This document shows, one piece after another, positions 15,760 to 23,180 of a stretch of DNA of 43,961 nucleotides. The stretch covers positions 1 to 43,961 of the forward strand of contig MEGD01000025.1 of the NCBI GenBank assembly GCA_001725355.1, read 5' to 3'. Both the position numbers and the translations under genes were made by a program. The first letter of the stretch is position 1. Every line of letters begins with the position of its first letter. The notes beneath the pieces were generated by a model. That model ran no database searches, was not told the origin of the DNA, and was given only the letters and a program-made list of their open reading frames with translations. The stretch is from Novosphingobium sp. SCN 66-18 (GTDB lineage Bacteria; Pseudomonadota; Alphaproteobacteria; Sphingomonadales; Sphingomonadaceae).

Positions 15760-16176
15760 ATGACCGACCAACGCACGCTGGAAGAGCGCAACGCCGAAAT
15801 CGTGATCGCGATGTGGAAGGGCGTGATCTATGAAGGCAGGGACGAGGCCGTCCTCCAATACATTCACCCGGACTACATCCAGCACAATGTGAATATGCCG
15901 TCCGGCCGCGAGCACATTCTGCACCTGGTCAAGATCATCCGGAACCTGCCCGAAGGGTTCACGCCGCCCGCACGCAAGGAACTGCTGCGGACGGTGGCGC
16001 AGGGCGACTATGTGGTCGCCATTTGGGAGCAGGAGCAGCCCGACCCGACGCGGCCCGGCGAAACCTATCTGGGCCACGCCTTCGACATGTTCCGTCTGGA
16101 AGACGGTCTGATCGTCGAACATTGGGACGATACCCGCAAGTGGCCGCGCCCGTGGAACGAGGAGCAGCCATCTTGA
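15760..16176 (+). CDS. SnoaL-like protein
   Basis: A 138-residue cytoplasmic SnoaL/NTF2-like protein: AEIVIAMWKGVIYEGRDEAV, YIHPDYIQHNVNMPSGREHI, a central strand YVVAIWEQEQ and the closing FDMFRLEDGLIVEHWDD. The start is seven bases after the DUF3237 stop, and its stop is overlapped by the next SnoaL gene (TTGA). The conserved HPDYIQHN and EHWD residues line the pocket in the family. It differs clearly from its downstream neighbour, so the two are probably not a simple recent duplication; they may act in succession or as a hetero-oligomer. Function unknown. Confidence 0.87.
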   Translation: MTDQRTLEERNAEIVIAMWKGVIYEGRDEAVLQYIHPDYIQHNVNMPSGREHILHLVKIIRNLPEGFTPPARKELLRTVAQGDYVVAIWEQEQPDPTRPGETYLGHAFDMFRLEDGLIVEHWDDTRKWPRPWNEEQPS

Positions 16177-16688
16177 GCGGCAGGACGGAACTGATCGCGG
16201 CGGCTGAGCCGGTCGCGGGGCAGACAACGCCGGTCGTCGCGGCGGACCATGAGGCGATGCTGCGCAGCACCGATCCCGATGTCGAGCGCAACAAGCGACT
16301 GTGCTATGACATGTACCGCATCGTGCTACAGGCGGGCCGCGCGGACCGCGTCAGCGATTTCATCGGGCCGGACTATATCCAGCATAACCCCAACGTCGTC
16401 AGCGGCCGCGACGCGCTCGCGGCCTTCATCCGTTCGTCCCGGCCGGAGCGCGAGATCGAGCCGGCGATCCGGCTGCCGCTGATCGCGATCGTGGCCGAAC
16501 GCGACATGGTCCAGTTCACGTTCGTCCGCCCGGAACGGGATGCCGACGACGCTCCTTACCATACCAGCTGGTTCGATCTTTTCCGCATCGAGGACGGCAA
16601 GATTGTGGAGCACTGGGATCCGGCGTTGAAAAGCGCCGAGATGCTCAAGCTCGATCCCAACCAGCGCCGGCTCGCAACACAGCGATGA
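16173..16688 (+). CDS. SnoaL-like protein, cytoplasmic paralogue of the exported one
   Basis: A 171-residue protein beginning at TTG 16173, which overlaps the previous stop (TTGA) and has GAGGAG seven to eight bases upstream. No signal peptide. The core NKRLCYDMYRIVLQAGRAD, YIQHNPNVVSGRDALAAF and WFDLFRIEDGKIVEHWDPAL matches the exported protein at 10439-11005 block by block, including the tail in which LKSAEMLKLDPN matches LKSSAMLKFDPN. The pair therefore offers the same type of chemistry on both sides of the inner membrane. A longer open frame from 16023 overlaps the neighbour and is rejected. Confidence 0.85.
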   Translation: MSGRTELIAAAEPVAGQTTPVVAADHEAMLRSTDPDVERNKRLCYDMYRIVLQAGRADRVSDFIGPDYIQHNPNVVSGRDALAAFIRSSRPEREIEPAIRLPLIAIVAERDMVQFTFVRPERDADDAPYHTSWFDLFRIEDGKIVEHWDPALKSAEMLKLDPNQRRLATQR

Positions 16689-16696
16689 AGCCAGCG

Positions 16697-16722
16697 ATGC
16701 TGCGCAAATCCAGGCGCAGCAT
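16697..16722 (+). terminator. Hairpin inside the operon
   Basis: ATGCTGCGC (16697-16705) pairs with GCGCAGCAT (16714-16722) over an 8-base loop, nine bases after the SnoaL stop and within the 159-base gap before the flavoprotein gene. No T tract follows. It may be an attenuator or a transcript-stabilising hairpin; the gap holds no other feature. Confidence 0.45.
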
Positions 16723-16847
16723 TATCCCCAGGCAAAGCATAAAGAGACAACCGCCAGAACCTTTCCCTCTTCTTCCCGACCACGCCGCCATGAAGGATGG
16801 GCGCCCGGCCCATGCGTCGGAAAGCGGAGCAAAGACCGGATCAAACC

Positions 16848-18404
16848 ATGCCCCTTTCGTCCTACAGCATTCCCCCGGAACGACTGGCCGCCGCGCGCCG
16901 CAGCTTCGCCGCCATCGTCGGCGCGCAAAACCTGTTCTTCGATGCCGAAGACCAGGATTCCTATTCCGACGCGTTCGCGGTCGATGACAGCCGGCACCGC
17001 CCCGCAGGCGCGATCGCCCCGGACACCGTGGAGCAGATCCAGGCGATCGTCCGCGTCGCGGCCGAGCACAGGATTCCGCTCTGGCCGATCAGCCGGGGCA
17101 AGAACCTCGGCTACGGCGGCTCCGCACCGGTGCTGGAAGGTTCGGTCATCCTCGACCTGTCCCGCATGAAGAAGATCGAATACGACGAGGAAAACGGCAC
17201 CGTGCTGCTGGAGCCGGGTGTCGGCTTCTACGATCTGTACGATTTCCTGAAGGCGCGCGGGCTCAAGCACTGGCTTTCGACGCCCGGAAACAGCTGGGGC
17301 TCGGTCATCGGCAACGCGCTGGATCGCGGGGTCGGCTACACGCCCTATGGCGAACACACGACCAAGCTGTGCGGCATGGAAGTGGTGCTTGCTGACGGCA
17401 CGCTGGTGCGCACCGGCATGGGCGCGCTCACCGGCTCGCCCACCTGGCAGCTCTATCGCTTCGGCTTCGGTCCGGCGTGGGACCAGATGTTCGTCCAGTC
17501 CAACCTGGGCATCGTCACCAAGGCCGGCCTGTGGCTCATGCCGGAACCGGAATCGCTCATGGGCATGGATCTCGAATTCGACCGGCCGGAAGATCTGGGG
17601 CCGCTGATCGATGCCATAGCGCCGCTCCGTCGGGAGGGCGTGCTGCAGCAATCGCCCACGATCGGCAACTGGTTGCGGGCCGCCGCCATCCTGACCACGC
17701 GCGCGGAATGGACGGACCAGAAAGGCGCGCTCTCCGACACGGTGATCGCCGCGATCCGCAAGAAATTCCAGATGGGCTGGTGGGGCGTCAGCCTGCGCCT
17801 CTACGGACGCGAGACGATCAACCGCGAAGCCTATGCCATCCTCGAAAGCGAGATGAACAAGCTCAAGCCGCTCAGCATGAAGCGCACGAGCTGGAAACGC
17901 GGCGATCCGCTGGAAATGACCGGCTGGACCGGCACGCCGCTGACCTTCCCCATGCAGAACGCGAACTGGCACGGAGGCCTGGGCGGGCATATCGGCTTCT
18001 CGCCGGTGCTGCCGCAATCGGGCAGCGCGGCGATGGAGCAATTCCGCAGGACCTACCAGCGCTACCAGGAATTCGGCATGGATTATCAGGCAAGCTTTGC
18101 GTTCGGCGAACGCCACCTGATCAACGTCAACGCCATCCTGCTGGACAAGGACGATCCGGACATGATGCGCCGCGTCGATCCTTTCATCCGCACGCTGGTG
18201 GCGGATGCGAAGGCGCATGGTTACGGGGAATACCGCACGCACCTTGACTATATGGACCTTGTCGCATCGACCTATGATTTCAACGGCGGCGCCCTCGGCA
18301 AGCTGAACGCCAAGGTCAAGGCCGCTCTGGACCCCTTCGGCATCATCGCGCCGGGCAAAAGCGGAATCGGGGCCGTTCCCAGCAAGACGAAGGACCGCGC
18401 ATGA
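16848..18404 (+). CDS. Flavoprotein subunit of a 4-alkylphenol-oxidising flavocytochrome (PCMH/eugenol hydroxylase type)
   Basis: A 518-residue FAD enzyme of the vanillyl-alcohol oxidase/p-cresol methylhydroxylase family. The N-terminal FAD-binding domain carries PISRGKNLGYGGSAP, the GNALDRGVGYTPYGEHTT segment and MEVVLADGTLVRTGMGAL, all typical of PCMH, eugenol hydroxylase and vanillyl-alcohol oxidase. Such enzymes take a hydride from the benzylic carbon of a para-substituted phenol via a quinone methide, then add water. Its stop overlaps the start of a cytochrome c gene (ATGA), which identifies it as the dehydrogenase type rather than the oxidase. Pinoresinol hydroxylase PinZ of Pseudomonas SG-MS2 is recalled as having the same translational coupling. 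ATG 16848 is preferred over 16797. The flavoprotein lacks an obvious signal peptide and may be carried out with its partner. Confidence 0.9.
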   Translation: MPLSSYSIPPERLAAARRSFAAIVGAQNLFFDAEDQDSYSDAFAVDDSRHRPAGAIAPDTVEQIQAIVRVAAEHRIPLWPISRGKNLGYGGSAPVLEGSVILDLSRMKKIEYDEENGTVLLEPGVGFYDLYDFLKARGLKHWLSTPGNSWGSVIGNALDRGVGYTPYGEHTTKLCGMEVVLADGTLVRTGMGALTGSPTWQLYRFGFGPAWDQMFVQSNLGIVTKAGLWLMPEPESLMGMDLEFDRPEDLGPLIDAIAPLRREGVLQQSPTIGNWLRAAAILTTRAEWTDQKGALSDTVIAAIRKKFQMGWWGVSLRLYGRETINREAYAILESEMNKLKPLSMKRTSWKRGDPLEMTGWTGTPLTFPMQNANWHGGLGGHIGFSPVLPQSGSAAMEQFRRTYQRYQEFGMDYQASFAFGERHLINVNAILLDKDDPDMMRRVDPFIRTLVADAKAHGYGEYRTHLDYMDLVASTYDFNGGALGKLNAKVKAALDPFGIIAPGKSGIGAVPSKTKDRA

Positions 18405-18826
18405 ACAGCCTTGCGACCGGCATTTGCGGCAGCTTTATCATTGTGCTGGCCGCGCTTTCCGCCGCCTCCGCGCAGCCGGCAGATCAGGGCAAGCCGGCTC
18501 CGGCGGCAGGCCCGCCCTCGCCGCCATCCCCGCCTCCTCCACTGACGCTTTCCGCCCGGCCAAACGCGAAAGGCGGTGAGCGGCTCTATGTGCAATACTG
18601 CGGGATGTGCCATGGCAAGGGCGGGATGGGCACCGGCCTGCTTGCGCGCCGCACCGATCGCCCGCTGCTTGAAGAGCGGAACGACCTGACGGTCGATTAC
18701 GTGATCCAGGCGGCGCGGACGGGCATCGGCAATATGCCCCCCGTCCCCAGGGGCGAAGTCAGCGACGCGGATATCAAGCAGATCGCGGCCTACCTCACCG
18801 CTCCCAAGGCGCGGGGTGCGCGATGA
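18401..18826 (+). CDS. Cytochrome c subunit of the flavocytochrome
   Basis: A 141-residue exported class I cytochrome c. The signal peptide runs to about residue 24 (ALSAASA), then a proline-rich linker (residues 33-48). The haem site is C67-G-M-C70-H71, and the likely methionine axial ligand is M112 in GNMPPV. ATG 18401 overlaps the flavoprotein stop. It would accept electrons from the flavin and pass them to the respiratory chain, as PchC does in p-cresol methylhydroxylase. The size and the single haem fit that partner. The proline-rich linker is longer than expected and may tether the subunit. Confidence 0.9.
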   Translation: MNSLATGICGSFIIVLAALSAASAQPADQGKPAPAAGPPSPPSPPPPLTLSARPNAKGGERLYVQYCGMCHGKGGMGTGLLARRTDRPLLEERNDLTVDYVIQAARTGIGNMPPVPRGEVSDADIKQIAAYLTAPKARGAR

Positions 18827-19344
18827 CCGACCTTAGCCGACGCACGTTCATGGCCGCCGCGGCCGCAGTACCGCTTCTGGGCGCCTGCCGGGTCCATGCG
18901 GCGACCGCCGCCAGGATCGCGCTTTACGACCCGACGCTTGCCGCGGGCTGCCAGTTTGCGAGGCGCGCGCGCGAACTGGGCTTGGAGGCGATCGCGCTGG
19001 AGCAGGACCGGGTCAGGCTGCTGCGGAGGATTTTGGCCGACAAGCCGGGTTCGCTATGGGGCGTCTCGCGTCATGCGGATCAGTTGCTCGCGAACGGGAT
19101 ACTGCGCGAACACGGCTATCGCGCGCAGCTGGCCCTGCGCCATCAAGGCTATCAGCCGATCGCGCACGGCTGCGGTCAGGCAAGCCGGATGGCGGCGGCA
19201 ATGAGCCGCGTCGCTGCGGATCAATGGCCGACCGCTTTTGCGGAGATGGCGGCAGGACGCTCTTCCTTGTGCGAGGCAAGCCAGCGCGAGGAAATGGACC
19301 GCGCGACGATCTGTTGGTCGTTCACGCTTGCTGGGGGCGCTTGA
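18823..19344 (+). CDS. Tat-exported putative lipoprotein of unknown function
   Basis: A 173-residue protein coupled to the cytochrome gene by an ATGA overlap. The N-terminus has a twin-arginine motif (LSRRTFM) followed by a hydrophobic stretch and the lipobox LGAC, so it is probably Tat-exported and lipid-anchored. The mature part shows no domain I recognise. It contains a possible transit of conserved cysteines (GCQFARRARELG, HGCGQASRM, SLCEASQ, TICWSF). The position suggests an accessory or assembly factor for the flavocytochrome; the classical pch operon also carries a gene of unknown role (pchX, from memory). Not a known electron carrier. Confidence 0.8.
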   Translation: MTDLSRRTFMAAAAAVPLLGACRVHAATAARIALYDPTLAAGCQFARRARELGLEAIALEQDRVRLLRRILADKPGSLWGVSRHADQLLANGILREHGYRAQLALRHQGYQPIAHGCGQASRMAAAMSRVAADQWPTAFAEMAAGRSSLCEASQREEMDRATICWSFTLAGGA

Positions 19345-19358
19345 CCCTCACGTGAGGG
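19345..19358. repeat. Palindrome CCCTCACGTGAGGG
   Basis: Perfect 14-base palindrome immediately after the Tat lipoprotein stop, overlapping the end of the convergent phhB gene. It may act as a short terminator hairpin or a protein site; the loop would be only four bases. Confidence 0.4.
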
Positions 19359-19647
19359 CTGCTGCGAGAACCGAAATCTTGGCTGCGAGTTTCGTGTCCC
19401 GCTCAGACAACCCATTCGCATCGTGCGTTGTGAGCAATATCGAAACGCGTCCATAAACATTGGACCATTCTGGATGGTGGTCTGCCTTTTCAGCTTCGAG
19501 CGCGACGGCCGTCATGAACGCAAAGGCAGTCACGAAATCCGGGAAGTTGAATGTCTGGACCAGCGCATCACGGACCGGCTCATGGGTCCAGCCGCGGAGC
19601 GCGGCCAAGGCTTCCACGCGCTCCTGATCCGCAAGCCGCTTCATCAT
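19348..19647 (-). CDS. phhB: 4a-hydroxytetrahydrobiopterin (pterin-4a-carbinolamine) dehydratase
   Basis: A 99-residue dehydratase. The diagnostic block is H57-H58-P59-E-W and Y65-G-R-V followed by LLTTHDANGLSERD, the active-site motif of the PCD/DCoH family. It regenerates the pterin cofactor by dehydrating the 4a-hydroxy product of phenylalanine hydroxylase. Two adjacent ATG codons (19647, 19644) are possible starts; the first is used. It is the last gene of the phenylalanine cluster transcribed from 22728, separated from the SDR by the hppD remnant. Confidence 0.93.
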   Translation of the reverse strand: MMKRLADQERVEALAALRGWTHEPVRDALVQTFNFPDFVTAFAFMTAVALEAEKADHHPEWSNVYGRVSILLTTHDANGLSERDTKLAAKISVLAAALT

Positions 19648-19792
19648 GCTATCCCGACTTTCTGATTGATGGCACCGAAAATGTGACGTCCGGCTTCGTC
19701 TTCCCTCCCGCTGCGGATGGTGCCGCACAGCTTCGGCTCATTGCAACGGTAGGCGACAGGATGGATGCGCTTGAGTGCGGGGGCTGACGTTG

Positions 19793-19951
19793 TCACGCCG
19801 GTTCTTCCACGTTCAAGGCGCCGCGCCGCAACTGATCGCGTTCGATGCTTTCGAACAGGGCCGTGAAATTGCCCTCGCCGAAGCCTTCGTCCCTCTTGCG
19901 CTGGATGAACTCGAAGCCGTCAAGGCCGATGGGTTTCTCGAACAGGCTCAC
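19793..19951 (-). pseudogene. hppD: Internally deleted 4-hydroxyphenylpyruvate dioxygenase remnant
   Basis: A 52-codon frame with its own ribosome site (AGAGGA) and GTG start. The first 16 residues, [16 protein letters not shown], match the N-terminus of 4-hydroxyphenylpyruvate dioxygenase. From FEFI onward the sequence matches the enzyme's extreme C-terminus ([19 protein letters not shown] and [14 protein letters not shown]). About 300 residues between are missing. Both ends of the gap encode FEFI, so an in-frame deletion at short homology is the simplest origin. The iron ligands H, H are lost and only the C-terminal glutamate region remains, so it cannot be active. It shows that the locus once ran from phenylalanine to homogentisate. 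Confidence 0.88.
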
Positions 19952-19973
19952 GTCTTCTTCCTCTTAAATTGCG

Positions 19974-20636
19974 TTAGTGGGCGACGCGATTGGTCACCGG
20001 GATCAGAGCACCGTGAATGGCGCGGGCGGCAGGCGACACCAGGAACGAGGCAACCTCGACGATGGCATCGGGATGCGTCCAGCTCGATCGGTCGGCATCG
20101 GGCATAGCGGCGCGGTTGGCCGGCGTGTCGATGATGGACGGAAGCAAAGTGTTGATGCGAATGCCGCTCCCGGCCAGTTCGGCAGAAAGGCTCTGGGTCA
20201 GCCGCGCCACAGCGGATTTCGAAGCAGCATACGGTGCCATACCAGCCCCGCTCGGCTCCGCCGCAGCGGCGCCGATCGTGACCATGGCCCCTCCGGCTTT
20301 CAGGTGTGGGAGTGTTGCATTAACGACATTAAGGGTCGTCTCGAGGTTCGCGCGGTACAATTTCCGCCACAAGGCTGCGTCGCTTGCCACGACCGGCCGC
20401 CATTCGAACGCCCCTGCAAGATGGACGACGCCATCAAGGCTGCCGAGCGCTTCTACCGCTCTGCCTATCGAGCGTTCCGCGGCAGTCGCGTCCGCCAGGT
20501 CCTCGCAGACGATCGTAAGCGGTTCATCGGCACTTGTCCCTCTGACAATTCGCGCAACCTCGTGCCCCTGCCGCTCCAGCAGCGCAATCACCGCCAATCC
20601 CAGGGAGCCGTTAGCGCCCGTTACAACGAGCTTCAT
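19974..20636 (-). CDS. Short-chain dehydrogenase, candidate dihydropteridine reductase
   Basis: A 220-residue SDR with the motif VTGANGSLGLAV at the N-terminus, HLAGAFEW in the NNAG position, and YAASKSAVARLTQSL with the catalytic tyrosine and lysine. It is short, and the ATGA overlap with the aminotransferase gene places it firmly in the phenylalanine cluster. The missing function there is reduction of quinonoid dihydropterin, done in other organisms by an SDR of similar size (QDPR), so this role is proposed. An unrelated carbonyl reductase role cannot be excluded. AGGAAATTCCCGC precedes ATG 20636. Confidence 0.82.
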   Translation of the reverse strand: MKLVVTGANGSLGLAVIALLERQGHEVARIVRGTSADEPLTIVCEDLADATAAERSIGRAVEALGSLDGVVHLAGAFEWRPVVASDAALWRKLYRANLETTLNVVNATLPHLKAGGAMVTIGAAAAEPSGAGMAPYAASKSAVARLTQSLSAELAGSGIRINTLLPSIIDTPANRAAMPDADRSSWTHPDAIVEVASFLVSPAARAIHGALIPVTNRVAH

Positions 20637-21871
20637 GCGGGAATTTCCTGTGATCTTCGCGAATTGTAGTTGCTGGCATCTCGACCAGCGATCAGATGGG
20701 GAAGCACCCCTTCCACGAAATGATCGAGGTTGGCCTGGTTGAGCCCGGCGATGTTGATCCGGCCATCATCCGGCATGTAGATGCCGTGCGTGCGCCTTAC
20801 GGCGGCGACCGCATCGGGGGCGATGGGAAGTCGGGAAAACAGGCCGCGCTGCTGGGCCACAAGAGCCAGAACAGGGTGGGCCGCCGCCAGCTTCTCCCGC
20901 ACCGTCTGAAGCCGCTGGCGCATCCCGGTGAGTTCATCTTGCCAGGCTGCCCGCAGATCCGGATCGTCGAGGATCGTTCCGACCACCGCTGCCCCATGGT
21001 CAGGCGGCATCGACCACAGGCTTCGGGCAATGGTCAGCGCGTTGGCTTTCGCCAGGTTCAGCATCGCCGCACTCCCGGCCTGTACAAACAACGCGCCAAC
21101 CCGATCGCGATACATCGCGAAGTTTTTGTCGCAGCTGTAGGCCAGGAGGACATCGGGCACGGTGTCCAGGATCAGCCTGGTGCCCCACGCGTCTTCCTCC
21201 ATCCCGTCACCCAGCCCTTGATAGGCCAGGTCAATGAAGGGAACCACACCGCGCTCATTGCACAGCGCGGAAAGAGCCCGCCATTGCTCGTGCGAAAACT
21301 GCGTTCCGGTTGGATTGTGGCAACAACCGTGAAGCAACAGCACGTCACCCTGCCGCGCGTGCGACAGCGCGGAAATCATCGTCTCGAAAGCGATGCCCCC
21401 GGTGGTGGCGTCGAAGTAAGGATGCGTTCGCACCTCCAGGCCGGCGCCGCTGAAGATCGGTGCATGGTTGGGCCAGGTTGGCTCGCCAATCCAGATGCGC
21501 GCGCCGGGGCGCGCGCAAGCCATCAGTTCGGCCCCGACACGCAAGGCACCCGTCCCGCCAGGGGTCTGGAGGCCGAAGCGACGTTCGCCAGACAGTTCCT
21601 CGCCGGACACTAGCTGCCACACGAGCCGGGCGAAGCGCTCGTCGCCTTCGGCCCCGAGGTAAGACTTGCTGGCCTGCCCGGCGACAAGGGCAGCCTCCGC
21701 GGCCTTGACCGCGCGCATCACGGGCGTGTCGCCAGCCTCACCCCGGTAGACGCCCACACCCACATCAACCTTGTGGGGCCGTGGATCGGCGCGGCATTGC
21801 GCGATCAGGGCCAGCAGCCCGTCCGGCTGTTGCGGCTCAAGGCCGGCAAATGCCTGATTCCGAAGCGTCAT
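20633..21871 (-). CDS. Class I aromatic amino acid aminotransferase
   Basis: A 412-residue fold-type I PLP enzyme of the aspartate/aromatic aminotransferase group (TyrB/PhhC like). It shows TPGGTGALRVG, the cofactor segment HGCCHNPTGTQFS, FIDLAYQG, and the Schiff-base lysine K249 in SCDKNFAMYRDRVGAL. The usual serine before the lysine is aspartate here. It would convert tyrosine to 4-hydroxyphenylpyruvate. Start and stop overlap phhA and the SDR by four bases each (ATGA), so the three are translationally coupled. Confidence 0.93.
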   Translation of the reverse strand: MTLRNQAFAGLEPQQPDGLLALIAQCRADPRPHKVDVGVGVYRGEAGDTPVMRAVKAAEAALVAGQASKSYLGAEGDERFARLVWQLVSGEELSGERRFGLQTPGGTGALRVGAELMACARPGARIWIGEPTWPNHAPIFSGAGLEVRTHPYFDATTGGIAFETMISALSHARQGDVLLLHGCCHNPTGTQFSHEQWRALSALCNERGVVPFIDLAYQGLGDGMEEDAWGTRLILDTVPDVLLAYSCDKNFAMYRDRVGALFVQAGSAAMLNLAKANALTIARSLWSMPPDHGAAVVGTILDDPDLRAAWQDELTGMRQRLQTVREKLAAAHPVLALVAQQRGLFSRLPIAPDAVAAVRRTHGIYMPDDGRINIAGLNQANLDHFVEGVLPHLIAGRDASNYNSRRSQEIPA

Positions 21872-22728
21872 ACGCCGGCCCTGGTGCGTGCGTAGTCCTG
21901 GGTGCCCGCATGGAGAACCCGGTCGGTCGGAAGCAGGGTTCCGACCGCGATTGGCTCATGCCCGCGCAAGCGCTCGTAGATCGGCCCCAGATCGGCGTCG
22001 CGCGTTTGCTGCAGCAGGTCTTCGAAGCTCTCGATGACGAAGTAGTTCTGCTGGTAATCATCGATCCGGTACTGCGAGCGCATGACCCGTTCGAGGTCGA
22101 AGGCGATGCGGTGGGGAGACGGATCGTCGAGAGCGAACACGCTTTCGCCGTAGGACGAGACGATGCCCGCGCCGTAGAGCTTGAGATCGCTGCCGTCGCG
22201 GATCAACCCGAATTCGACCGTGTACCAGTAAAGCCGCGCCAGGGCCTCTATCATGCCCAGCCGGGCGGCCCGCAGCCCCCCTTCGCCGTAGGCCTGCATG
22301 TAATCGGCGAACACGGGATGGACGAGCAGCGGAACGTGACCGAACACGTCGTGAAAGATGTCCGGTTCCTGCAGGTAATCGAACTGGTCAGGCTTGCGGA
22401 TGAAGCGTCCGGCAACGAAGCGACGGTTGGCCAGATGCTCGAAGAACACCTCGTCCGGCACCAGGCCCGGCACTGCCACGACCTGCCATCCGGTCGCGCG
22501 GGTGAGGCGCTCGTTCAACTCATCGAAGTCCGGGATTCCCGGCTTCGTCATCCTGAGCACATCGAGCCCCTCCATGAACGCCGGTACCACGCGCGGCCGG
22601 AGCATTTCGGACTGACGCTCGAAAAGGCGATCCCACATCGCGTGCTCGGCCGGAGTGTAAGTCTCCCAGCCCTGCGGGATGGTCCAATCGGGAGCCGCGC
22701 CGGGCGGCAGTTCACTTGCATTTGCCAT
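21868..22728 (-). CDS. phhA: Phenylalanine 4-hydroxylase
   Basis: A 286-residue pterin-dependent monooxygenase of the bacterial single-domain type. The iron site is H126 and H131 in FHDVFGHVPLL with E172 in YWYTVEFGLI. Other hallmarks include GRFIRKPDQFDYLQEPD and GAGIVSSYGES. It hydroxylates phenylalanine to tyrosine using tetrahydropterin and oxygen. The chosen ATG 22728 gives the normal length; the longer open frame covers the AT-rich promoter. First gene of a four-gene operon and divergent from an Lrp-type regulator. Confidence 0.95.
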   Translation of the reverse strand: MANASELPPGAAPDWTIPQGWETYTPAEHAMWDRLFERQSEMLRPRVVPAFMEGLDVLRMTKPGIPDFDELNERLTRATGWQVVAVPGLVPDEVFFEHLANRRFVAGRFIRKPDQFDYLQEPDIFHDVFGHVPLLVHPVFADYMQAYGEGGLRAARLGMIEALARLYWYTVEFGLIRDGSDLKLYGAGIVSSYGESVFALDDPSPHRIAFDLERVMRSQYRIDDYQQNYFVIESFEDLLQQTRDADLGPIYERLRGHEPIAVGTLLPTDRVLHAGTQDYARTRAGV

Positions 22729-22766
22729 GATGAGAATGTAGCGTACGCGCGTGAAAAAACGTTTCA

Positions 22767-22792
22767 AATATTGCGTATCACTCAATAATATT
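22767..22792. promoter_or_regulatory. AT-rich phhA promoter region with candidate Lrp-type site
   Basis: Inside an AT-rich island (about 22755-22825) two AATATT hexamers (22767-22772, 22787-22792) are 20 bases apart, two helical turns. Between them is the 15-base imperfect palindrome TTGCGTATCACTCAA (22771-22785). The size and symmetry fit Lrp/AsnC binding sites, and the divergent regulator at 23177 is of that family. Inference only. Confidence 0.5.
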
Positions 22793-22919
22793 GATGTGAT
22801 TATGTCATAATAATAGGAATGGGGATGACTTTCCATCACGACGCTTCCGAGGGGCGCCCGGGCCACGATGGCGGTGGTTCCGCACCACGGCGATTCGCCG
22901 CCCGCGCGGGCCGTCTGTC

Positions 22920-23180
22920 ATGAGCGCGGTGCTCCACGGCAACGGGCGCTCGCCCGCTTCATACCGGGCGCGAATCGCACTGAATTTCAAGGGGTTGGAC
23001 TACCGTCGGCAGACACGGAACGTGCGTCAGGGCGAGCAGTCCGGCCCCCGATACCGCGCGATTGCCCCGCGTGGCCTCGTGTCGCAGATCTACAATGCCC
23101 GATGCCTCGGCAGGGACCTGGACGCCTTCGGTCGGGCCTTGCCCGAGCGCCGGCCCGATGCCGATGGGGATGTGGCGTGA
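22920..23180 (+). pseudogene. maiA: Maleylacetoacetate isomerase N-terminal remnant
   Basis: An 86-codon frame. Residues 1-55 (MSAVLHGNGRSPASYRARIA, NFKGLDYRR, YRAIAPRGLV) match the thioredoxin-like N-terminal domain of zeta-class glutathione transferases/maleylacetoacetate isomerase. After GLVSQI the likeness ends and the rest (about 30 residues) is unrelated. The helical C-terminal domain is absent, so activity is not expected. No ribosome site is seen. The stop overlaps the GTG start of the regulator gene (GTGA), so the frame may survive as a translational lead-in. Second damaged homogentisate-pathway gene at this locus. Confidence 0.75.

Noticed and set aside
19775-20107. 110-codon plus-strand frame
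   Set aside because: Antisense of the hppD remnant and of the SDR 3' end; the hppD likeness is on the minus strand.
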